This document shows, one piece after another, positions 1-5,811 of a DNA stretch of 13,454 nucleotides. The notes beneath the pieces are model-generated. The model made no database searches, had not been told where the DNA came from, and saw only the letters and a program-made list of their open reading frames with translations. A program made the position numbers and the translations under genes. Within the stretch, counting starts at the first letter, position 1. Every line of letters starts with the position of its first letter. This DNA is from an uncultured Lysobacterales bacterium. GTDB taxonomy: Bacteria > Pseudomonadota > Gammaproteobacteria > Xanthomonadales > SZUA-36. The stretch is from the NCBI GenBank assembly GCA_937974465.1, contig CALJWY010000160.1:1-13454 (forward strand). The letters are read 5' to 3'.

Positions 1-265
1 CATTAACCGTTTGTGCACCCGTGGCATTCAAGGCGCCGGCCAGTCCCTGCATGCTGTGGGTATAGCCATGCATGGTCCAGATACCGTCCTGGTTTGACAG
101 TTGAACGGTCACTTCAGCGAGGTTTTTGTCATTACGCAACACATCGTACACAGCCGTGTAATTCGCTGGAATAACTGGGGATTCGGCTGCCCGGGGTGAG
201 TTAATCGCAAAGGCTGAAAATATTGCGCAAACAGAAATAATTTGTAATCTAATCAAACGTACCAT
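1..265 (-). CDS. DUF3108 domain-containing exported protein (3' part outside window)
   Basis: Reading back from an ATG at 263-265, the frame stays open for 88 codons to the window edge, so only the N-terminus is seen. It begins with a signal-peptide-like stretch: a basic start (MVRLIRLQ), a hydrophobic core, then a likely cleavage after Ala-Ala near residue 27 (SPRAAES). The mature start reads YTAVYDVLRNDKNLAEVTVQ, then a WTMHGYTHSMQGLAG segment; this is the opening pattern I associate with DUF3108 proteins, which are periplasmic and of unknown function. The start lies inside the end of purN (17-base overlap), which implies co-transcription and probably translational coupling. The same gene follows purN in Pseudomonas. 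Family assignment is from recalled motif resemblance only. C-terminal features cannot be judged. Confidence 0.75.
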   Translation of the reverse strand, partial: MVRLIRLQIISVCAIFSAFAINSPRAAESPVIPANYTAVYDVLRNDKNLAEVTVQLSNQDGIWTMHGYTHSMQGLAGALNATGAQTVN

Positions 266-914
266 CATTGTTGAGTTGTAAAGGTTGCTCTATTACCTGG
301 CCCTCGTGTAATACCCGGCCCTGGTCATAGTGGACTTTACGACTGCAAAATAGTTCGACGGTTGCAACCACGAGTTTGTGTTCTATCGGGCCCAGCCGTG
401 CTGCCAGGGATGTGGCGTCATCATTTGCAAACACGGGTATTCTTACCTGGGAAATGACCGGGCCCGAGTCAAGACCTGCCGTCACAAAGTGAATGCTGGC
501 ACCGGTTTCGCTGTCACCCGACTGGAGGACACGATTGTAGGTATCCAGGCCCTTGTACTTGGGTAACAGGGAGGGGTGTAAGTTGATCATCCGGCCTGAG
601 TAGGCATGTGTAAATTCCTCACCGAGTATACGCATATAGCCTGCCAGGATGACCAGTTCCACCTGCGCTTCCTGCAAGACGTTCATGACTGCCGAATCAT
701 GTGCCTGGCGGTCCGGGTAGTCAGCATGGCTGATCACGCTGACGGGAATGCCTGCGTCGACGGCATGGGCAATACCCGGGGCTGCAGCGCGGTTGGAGAT
801 AACCTTGGCGATATGCAGTTCAAGCCCCTGTTGGTTTACCGCGTTGATCAGGGCCTTCAGGTTACTGCCGGTACCCGAAATCAAAACGGCAACTTTCAGA
901 TGCTGTTTGCTCAT
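249..914 (-). CDS. purN: Phosphoribosylglycinamide formyltransferase (GAR transformylase)
   Basis: Transfers a formyl group from 10-formyl-tetrahydrofolate to glycinamide ribonucleotide, the third step of de novo purine synthesis, in the cytosol. The 221-residue product is slightly longer than E. coli PurN (212). The N-terminal phosphate-binding segment is VLISGTGSNLKAL (residues 10-22). The catalytic set is visible as Asn111 and His113 in INLHPSLLPKYKG and Asp149 in LDSGPV, equivalent to Asn106, His108 and Asp144 of E. coli. The ATG start overlaps the purM stop as ATGA, the usual sign of translational coupling, and the 3' end overlaps the DUF3108 gene by 17 bases. No key residue is missing. 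The C-terminal 20 or so residues are less conserved, as is normal. Assignment is secure. Confidence 0.97.
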   Translation of the reverse strand: MSKQHLKVAVLISGTGSNLKALINAVNQQGLELHIAKVISNRAAAPGIAHAVDAGIPVSVISHADYPDRQAHDSAVMNVLQEAQVELVILAGYMRILGEEFTHAYSGRMINLHPSLLPKYKGLDTYNRVLQSGDSETGASIHFVTAGLDSGPVISQVRIPVFANDDATSLAARLGPIEHKLVVATVELFCSRKVHYDQGRVLHEGQVIEQPLQLNNDGTFD

Positions 915-1969
915 GAGCGCAGGAAGTTGACCCGCTGGTCTGCCTGGCCCTGTTCAACCACCCGGCCAAGCCGGTACACAGTCTCACCGGTTTCAGCCAA
1001 CTGCTGCGTTATGACATCAGCTGTTCCTTCTTGCACCAGCAATACCATGCCTATGCCGCAATTGAAGGTGCGTAACATTTCCTGTTCATCGATGCCGCCA
1101 TGTGTTTGCAGCCAGCGAAAGACCTCTGGCCATTGCCAGGATGACAGATCGACCTCGATTCCAAGGCCCGGCGGCACAACGCGGATAATGTTCTCGCTGA
1201 TTCCTCCACCGGTGATATGAGCCAGGCCATCAATGTCATGTTGTGCGAGCAGTGGCAGCAGAGCCTTTACATAGATCCTGGTGGGCGCCAGTAAAGCTTC
1301 GCCGACGGTCGTGTCACCCAGGGCAGCCGACGGGTCCTGGCCGGAATGTTCCAGCACCTTTCTGATCAATGAGTAGCCATTTGAGTGGGGGCCGGTTGAT
1401 TCGAGCCCAAGCAATACATGACCGGCGCTGATGCGGCTGCCGTCGATAAGGTCCGGGCGATCAACCACGCCCACGGCAAACCCGGCAAGATCATATTCGT
1501 CACCGTCATACATACCCGGCATCTCGGCCGTCTCTCCACCAATCAAGGCGCACTCCGACTGCCGGCAGCCCTCTGCGATACCTTCGATAACTGCCTGCGC
1601 ATTGTCGATCTGCAGCTTGCCGGTGGCGTAGTAATCCAGGAAAAACAATGGCTCGGCACCACAGGTCAGTATGTCGTTCACACACATGGCCACTAGGTCT
1701 ATACCGATGGTGTCGTGGCGCTCAAGACGCCGTGCCAGCATTAACTTGGTTCCAACACCATCTGTTCCGGATACCAGCAATGGCTGCTCGTAGCGCTCGG
1801 TGTCGAGCTGGAACAGGCCGCCGAAGCCGCCCAGGCCAGTGACCACGCCATCTCTATTGGTTGATTTGACCGCAGGTTTTATGCGCTCAACCAGTTCATT
1901 GCCGGCATCGATGTCGACACCTGCATCCAGGTAGCTCAATCCGGTTGGTTTTTCTGAGTTGGTATTCAA
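911..1969 (-). CDS. purM: Phosphoribosylformylglycinamidine cyclo-ligase (AIR synthetase)
   Basis: ATP-dependent ring closure of FGAM to aminoimidazole ribonucleotide, the fifth step of purine synthesis, as a cytosolic dimer. The product is 352 residues (family about 345). Family signatures run in order: LSYLDAGVDIDAGN (11-24), LVSGTDGVGTKLMLA, CVNDILTCGAEPLFFLDYYA, GGETAEMPGMY and GGGISENI. The start codon is TTG at 1967-1969. An in-frame TAA lies immediately upstream, so the gene cannot begin earlier, and this start leaves the ten leader residues before LSY that the family normally has. A GGA about seven bases upstream is a modest ribosome-binding site. It is the first gene of the minus-strand purM-purN-DUF3108 unit and diverges from the DUF2066 gene. 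I found no clear PurR-like operator and no convincing promoter in the gap. Confidence 0.97.
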   Translation of the reverse strand: MNTNSEKPTGLSYLDAGVDIDAGNELVERIKPAVKSTNRDGVVTGLGGFGGLFQLDTERYEQPLLVSGTDGVGTKLMLARRLERHDTIGIDLVAMCVNDILTCGAEPLFFLDYYATGKLQIDNAQAVIEGIAEGCRQSECALIGGETAEMPGMYDGDEYDLAGFAVGVVDRPDLIDGSRISAGHVLLGLESTGPHSNGYSLIRKVLEHSGQDPSAALGDTTVGEALLAPTRIYVKALLPLLAQHDIDGLAHITGGGISENIIRVVPPGLGIEVDLSSWQWPEVFRWLQTHGGIDEQEMLRTFNCGIGMVLLVQEGTADVITQQLAETGETVYRLGRVVEQGQADQRVNFLRS

Positions 1970-2035
1970 TTAAGGGTCCGTTTATTCATATGTGGTGTGC
2001 TGGCTGAAAGTATCATTAATTGCGATCCAGTACAC

Positions 2036-2065
2036 TTGTTAACGGTGTCATATGGTATCTTATTA
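2036..2065 (+). promoter_or_regulatory. Weak candidate promoter for the DUF2066-permease-hda unit
   Basis: In the 131-base divergent gap, the best plus-strand signal I can see is TTGTTA (2036-2041) followed 18 bases later by TTATTA (2060-2065). An overlapping extended -10 form, TGGTATCTT, lies at 2053-2061. Neither is close to consensus. The rest of the gap (1970-2035 and 2066-2100) holds no hairpin or operator that I can support. Confidence 0.2.
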
Positions 2066-2100
2066 AGGCTCGAAATAACCTAATTTTTCTTACCAGGCCA

Positions 2101-3156
2101 ATGCAGATGATGATAATGCAGATGAAAAGAATGCTGTTTGTATTTTTTATGCTGCAATTGCCTGTTTCGGGTGTTTTGGCGGTCGAGAATCTCTACACTG
2201 GTGAGGTTGCCGTAAGCAATCAAAGCGCAGAAGAACGCAGCCAGGTACTACCCGATGCGTTGTTACAGGTTTTGCAGAAGTTGAGCGGGCAACGGGAAAT
2301 ATCTCTTTCCCGGGAACTGGAAGAAGCGTTGGCTGATGCTGAAAGGGCTTTACTGTCGTTTCAGTACAAGAGTGTCGACCGCAGTTACCCCGATGGAACA
2401 CCGGTGCAGGAGTTGCGCCTTCGTGCTCATTTTATGCAGGCGGAAGTTGACAGGATTGTCCAGCGGATAGGTTTGCCCCGCTGGCAACAGGAAAGACCCG
2501 ATATACAGCTTTGGGTCGTTATCGACGATGGCCAGAGCCGAAAATTGAAGCCGGTTGAATACGATTATGCATGGCGGTCGGTTGAGGATATTGCGGCTAT
2601 GCGGGGCTTGCCGGTGAGCTGGCCGGAGCTGGATGAAGAGGAGGCTCAGCTAATCGATATGCGTCTTGTTTGGGGTGGATTTACAGACTACCTGGTTGAG
2701 CGTGGCGCACCGGGTGACGGTGTTGCCATTATTGCTGCAAGACGCGAAGGTCCCCTGTGGAGTGTGCGCTGGAACCTGGCAAACTCAGAGGGCAACTGGA
2801 GTTGGCGCACCAGCGATCAGCGATTGATGTTTGCGCTCGCGCAGGGTGTTCATGAGATGACAGACAAGCTGGCGTCCACCAACACCATTGCGGCATCAGA
2901 GCAAGGCAGTTGGTCGATTGATATCAGTGTCGGTGAAATCAATAGTGCGGAAAATTATGCGGCTTGCCTGGGCTACCTGCAGGGTTTGAGCCTGGTGAAT
3001 ACCGTAGACATTCTTGGCGCAAGCCCGGGGCGGGTTGAATTCCGGCTGACGCTCAATGCTTCTGCAGATTATTTACGCGACATGTTCAACCGTGGTGTCA
3101 CAATTTTGCCTGCCAGCGCAGGCAGCACCTATGATTATGAGTTCCTGCCACAGTGA
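2101..3156 (+). CDS. DUF2066 domain-containing exported protein
   Basis: Function unknown. The gene sits beside purM and upstream of the permease and hda genes as in Pseudomonas, and the protein matches my memory of the DUF2066 family. The frame is open from a TTG at 2020, but the residues before 2101 are not signal-peptide-like, so I place the start at the first ATG. The product is then 351 residues. Six in-frame ATGs lie within 11 codons (2101, 2107, 2110, 2116, 2122, 2131). From any of the first five the protein keeps a basic KR pair, a hydrophobic core (MLFVFFMLQL) and a cleavage site near GVLA/VENLY, so it is probably periplasmic. Conserved-looking stretches are QVLPDALLQVLQKLSGQ near the N-terminus and QLWVVIDDG in the middle. 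The stop overlaps the next start as GTGA. The exact start is uncertain. Confidence 0.8.
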   Translation: MQMMIMQMKRMLFVFFMLQLPVSGVLAVENLYTGEVAVSNQSAEERSQVLPDALLQVLQKLSGQREISLSRELEEALADAERALLSFQYKSVDRSYPDGTPVQELRLRAHFMQAEVDRIVQRIGLPRWQQERPDIQLWVVIDDGQSRKLKPVEYDYAWRSVEDIAAMRGLPVSWPELDEEEAQLIDMRLVWGGFTDYLVERGAPGDGVAIIAARREGPLWSVRWNLANSEGNWSWRTSDQRLMFALAQGVHEMTDKLASTNTIAASEQGSWSIDISVGEINSAENYAACLGYLQGLSLVNTVDILGASPGRVEFRLTLNASADYLRDMFNRGVTILPASAGSTYDYEFLPQ

Positions 3157-4268
3157 CGTCTGAATCGCGCAACTGGTCGATTTTGGCACTGCTGGTCGGC
3201 ACTGGCTGGCTTATCTACCTGCTGGCTCCTGTCATCACGCCATTCGCGATCTCGGCGGTACTGGCTTACTTTGGTGACCCGTTGGTGGATCGATTGGAGG
3301 ACACCCGGGTTTGGCGCTGGAAAATCGGACGGGTTCTGGCGGTCTGTATCGTGTTTGTCCTGTTGCTGACCTTGTTGACGCTGACCCTGCTGATCATAAT
3401 TCCAATGCTGGTTGATCAAACCCGCCTGTTCATTGAGCGTCTGCCGGAGTGGATTGAATGGTTTTCCACGACCGCGATGCCCTGGCTGGCCAGCACGGCG
3501 GGTATTGAGCTGGAAGGTTTTGACACGGCGCGGTTTTCAGACATGCTGAAGCAATACTGGAAGGAAATCAGCACAGCCGCCTTTAAAGTCGTCGACGTCA
3601 TATCACGGGGCGGGATGGCGGTAGCAGCCATCCTCACCAACCTGATTCTGATCCCGGTGGTTACGTTTTACCTGCTAAGAGATTGGGACCGCCTGATTAA
3701 AGGTATTCATGATCTGTTGCCACGTAGCATGGAGAGTCAAATCTCCCAAATGGCCGGTCAAGTGGATGATGTTCTTGGGGCATTTTTTCGCGGCCAGTTG
3801 ATAGTCATGCTGGCGCTGGGTGTGATTTATGCAATTGGCCTGTCATTGGTGGGTATTGAGTTTGCGGTTTTGATCGGAATCGGGGCCGGCCTGCTCAGTA
3901 TCGTGCCCTACCTTGGTTCGATTGTTGGTGTTTTGGTAGCGGCCGGCGCAGCAATTTTTCAGTTTAATGACGTTTTTCATCTGCTCATGGTGCTGTTGGT
4001 TTTTGGAATAGGGCAGTCGGCCGAAGGTATGTACCTTACTCCAAAGCTGGTTGGAGACCGTATCGGCTTGCATCCGGTGACCGTGATTTTTGCGGTATTG
4101 GCCGGCGGTCAGCTATTTGGTTTCCTGGGAATTTTGTTGGCCCTGCCGGTCGCTGCAGCGCTGAATGTCCTGGTCAGGTACGCTCACCGCAGCTATCGCC
4201 AAAGTGAGATATATAATGCTGCGCCAGGTAATAAGCCAGGTAGTGAGCCAGGTAGTGAGACAGACTAG
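3153..4268 (+). CDS. AI-2E family (PerM-like) inner-membrane transporter
   Basis: A 371-residue polytopic inner-membrane protein of the AI-2E transporter superfamily (PerM/YdiK/YhhT type). Members have been linked to autoinducer-2 export or sodium/proton exchange, and the substrate here cannot be told from sequence. Hydrophobic segments lie at about residues 10-25, 28-40, 59-85, 155-175, 213-232, 235-268, 275-289 and 308-342. Family hallmarks are AYFGDPLVDRLED (38-50), IPVVTFYLLRDWDRL (167-181), GLLSIVPYLGSIVG and YLTPKLVGDRIGLHPV. The GTG start overlaps the DUF2066 stop as GTGA. The hydrophilic tail ends in three PG(N/S)(K/E) repeats encoded by a 12-base tandem repeat. The TAG stop shares one base with the hda start (TAGTG), so translation through this operon is probably coupled. 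Confidence 0.93.
   Translation: MTSESRNWSILALLVGTGWLIYLLAPVITPFAISAVLAYFGDPLVDRLEDTRVWRWKIGRVLAVCIVFVLLLTLLTLTLLIIIPMLVDQTRLFIERLPEWIEWFSTTAMPWLASTAGIELEGFDTARFSDMLKQYWKEISTAAFKVVDVISRGGMAVAAILTNLILIPVVTFYLLRDWDRLIKGIHDLLPRSMESQISQMAGQVDDVLGAFFRGQLIVMLALGVIYAIGLSLVGIEFAVLIGIGAGLLSIVPYLGSIVGVLVAAGAAIFQFNDVFHLLMVLLVFGIGQSAEGMYLTPKLVGDRIGLHPVTVIFAVLAGGQLFGFLGILLALPVAAALNVLVRYAHRSYRQSEIYNAAPGNKPGSEPGSETD
4223..4258 (+). repeat. Three-copy 12-bp tandem repeat at the permease/hda junction
   Basis: Units are GCCAGGTAATAA (4223-4234), GCCAGGTAGTGA (4235-4246) and GCCAGGTAGTGA (4247-4258). The last two are identical and the first differs at two positions. Read in the permease frame they encode the tail PGNK-PGSE-PGSE. 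The next 12 bases, GACAGACTAGTG (4259-4270), look like a decayed fourth unit and contain the permease stop and the hda start. Confidence 0.95.
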
Positions 4269-4984
4269 TGGTGTTGTTTTCTCCACAAATTCCATTACCG
4301 CTGATGCCCAGAAGGGACAATCGATTCGATAATTTTGTTACGGGTCCAAACGTGGCGATCGTGGAATCCATCAAGCAGATGACGACTGACCCAGGTTCAC
4401 ATGTTTTTTTGTATGGTGACAAGGGCAGTGGCAAGACCCATCTTTTGAATGCGTTATGTATGGAAATGCGTGAGAATATGGGCCGTGCCTTTTACCTGGC
4501 ACTCAAGCGACTGCCGAAAGATGCCATAGCATCATTGCAGGGACTGGAAAGGCTGGACCTTGTATGTGTCGATGACCTGCATGTGATCGCAGGTGATGAG
4601 GCCTGGGAGCAAGCCCTGTTTCATTGCTTTAACCGGATCAGGGAGGCTGGCGGGCGCTTGTTGATCAGCAGTCAACAACCCCTGTCTGAGCTGGATATCA
4701 ATTTGCCGGATCTCGCTTCCCGTCTGGCCTGGGGATTGCGCTTGCAATTGTTGCCCTTGGAAGACCAGGACAAACTGAAGGTTATAAGCATGCAAAGCGA
4801 TGCCCTGGGTTTCAGCCTCTCCGAAGAAGTCATGCAGTACCTGCTAAAACATCATGACCGGAGTATGGCTGCGCTGGTTCAAACCGTGGAGCGCCTGCAC
4901 CAGGCGGCATTGATTAACAAGCGCAGAATAACCATCCCGCTGGCGCGTGAAGTGCTGAGAGCGTCTGAAGCAAAACCGGAGTAG
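4268..4984 (+). CDS. hda: DnaA regulatory inactivator Hda
   Basis: Hda binds the DNA-loaded beta clamp and stimulates hydrolysis of DnaA-bound ATP (RIDA), limiting re-initiation of replication. The 238-residue product matches the family (about 234) and is a single DnaA-like AAA+ domain. The N-terminal clamp-binding motif is QIPLPL (residues 7-12), matching the QL(S/P)LPL consensus. Walker A is GDKGSGKT (50-57), Walker B is LVCVDDLH (98-105), a sensor-1-like SSQQP begins at 134, box VII is SRLAWG (151-156), and a sensor-2-like arginine lies in DRSMAALVQTVERLH. It starts with GTG at 4268, sharing one base with the permease TAG stop; a second GTG follows directly and could be used instead. A GAGA at 4257-4260 is a weak ribosome-binding site, so initiation probably depends on coupling. 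The AMP nucleosidase-like gene begins four bases after the stop. Confidence 0.95.
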   Translation: MVLFSPQIPLPLMPRRDNRFDNFVTGPNVAIVESIKQMTTDPGSHVFLYGDKGSGKTHLLNALCMEMRENMGRAFYLALKRLPKDAIASLQGLERLDLVCVDDLHVIAGDEAWEQALFHCFNRIREAGGRLLISSQQPLSELDINLPDLASRLAWGLRLQLLPLEDQDKLKVISMQSDALGFSLSEEVMQYLLKHHDRSMAALVQTVERLHQAALINKRRITIPLAREVLRASEAKPE

Positions 4985-4988
4985 AGAA

Positions 4989-5762
4989 ATGCTAACTAAA
5001 AATGAAATCACCCATAACTGGTTACCGCGTTACACGGGTATGCCGCTGGAGTTGTTCGGTAAATATATTCTTGTCACAAATTTTGCAAATTACGTACGCC
5101 GGTTTGCCGAGATCTATGGCTGCAAGATTTATGGCGAGGATCGTGCCATGCAGGCGGCTACCAATGCCGATGGCCTGACCATTATCAATTATGGAATCGG
5201 GTCGAGTAATGCGGCAACCATTATGGATCTGTTGACTGCAGTTTCGCCTGAAGGGGTGCTGTTTCTTGGCAAGTGCGGTGGACTTAAAAAATCCACCGAA
5301 ATTGGACATTTCATATTACCAATTGCGGCCATCCGCGGTGAGGGTACCAGCGACGATTACTTCCCCCCCGAGGTTCCTGCCCTGCCATCTTTCAAGCTGC
5401 ACAAATTCGTATCCGACAAAATACTTGCGCACGGTATGGATTACAGGACGGGCGTGATCTACACGACCAATCGTAGGGTTTGGGAACATGACGAGGCATT
5501 TCATAAAAGATTGCATGATATGACCTGTATCGGTATCGACATGGAAACCGCAACCCTGTTTATCGTTGGCCATGCCAATGCCATATCCCATGGCGCATTG
5601 CTGCTGGTCTCAGATGTTCCGGTGACACCCGATGGTGTGAAGACTGAAGAGTCTGATAAAAAAGTCACCGCAGACTGGGTGGATCTGCATCTCCAAATTG
5701 GAATTGAAGCAATGACGGACCTGGGACAGAAGGGCGAGAAAATAAAACACCTGCGTTATTAA
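4989..5762 (+). CDS. amn: AMP nucleosidase, short form (phosphorylase/nucleosidase superfamily)
   Basis: Expected to hydrolyse AMP to adenine and ribose 5-phosphate in the cytosol. The 257-residue protein corresponds to the C-terminal catalytic half of E. coli Amn (484 residues) and lacks the separate N-terminal domain. Landmarks are FLGKCGG (92-98), IRGEGTSDDYFPPEVPALP (115-133), YTTNRRVWEHDEAF (158-171), the ribose-binding IDMETAT (183-189) and LLVSD with probable catalytic Asp209, then GVKTEESDKKVT. As I remember them, the closest relatives are the compact enzymes of Bacteroidetes (same WLPRYTG start and KHLR end), so horizontal transfer is possible. GGAG at 4978-4981, overlapping the end of hda, is a good ribosome-binding site seven bases from the ATG. 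The gap to hda is four bases, so the two are almost surely co-transcribed. Substrate is inferred; another nucleotide or nucleoside is possible. Confidence 0.88.
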   Translation: MLTKNEITHNWLPRYTGMPLELFGKYILVTNFANYVRRFAEIYGCKIYGEDRAMQAATNADGLTIINYGIGSSNAATIMDLLTAVSPEGVLFLGKCGGLKKSTEIGHFILPIAAIRGEGTSDDYFPPEVPALPSFKLHKFVSDKILAHGMDYRTGVIYTTNRRVWEHDEAFHKRLHDMTCIGIDMETATLFIVGHANAISHGALLLVSDVPVTPDGVKTEESDKKVTADWVDLHLQIGIEAMTDLGQKGEKIKHLRY

Positions 5763-5766
5763 GCGC

Positions 5767-5796
5767 AAAAAAAAGGGCCGCTTTGCGGCCCTTTTT
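5767..5796. terminator. Bidirectional Rho-independent terminator
   Basis: A perfect hairpin, GGGCCGC (5775-5781), TTT loop, GCGGCCC (5785-5791), is flanked by eight A on the left (5767-5774) and five T on the right (5792-5796). The A and T tracts can extend the stem to 12 base pairs and give a U-run in either direction. It lies between the stop of the AMP nucleosidase gene (5762) and the stop of the convergent lipoprotein gene (5812), and can end both transcripts. Confidence 0.92.
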
Positions 5797-5811
5797 GGTG
5801 GAGCAGGGTAA

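Noticed and set aside
606..1220. A 204-codon plus-strand open frame opposite purN and purM
   Set aside because: It crosses the junction of two certain genes on the other strand and its translation has no domain-like pattern; it is a shadow frame.
2034..2050. Partly symmetric sequence around GTTAAC in the purM/DUF2066 gap, considered as a PurR-type operator
   Set aside because: The outer arms (ACAC and GTGT) pair about a different centre from GTTAAC, and it does not match the ACGCAAACGTTTTC-type consensus.
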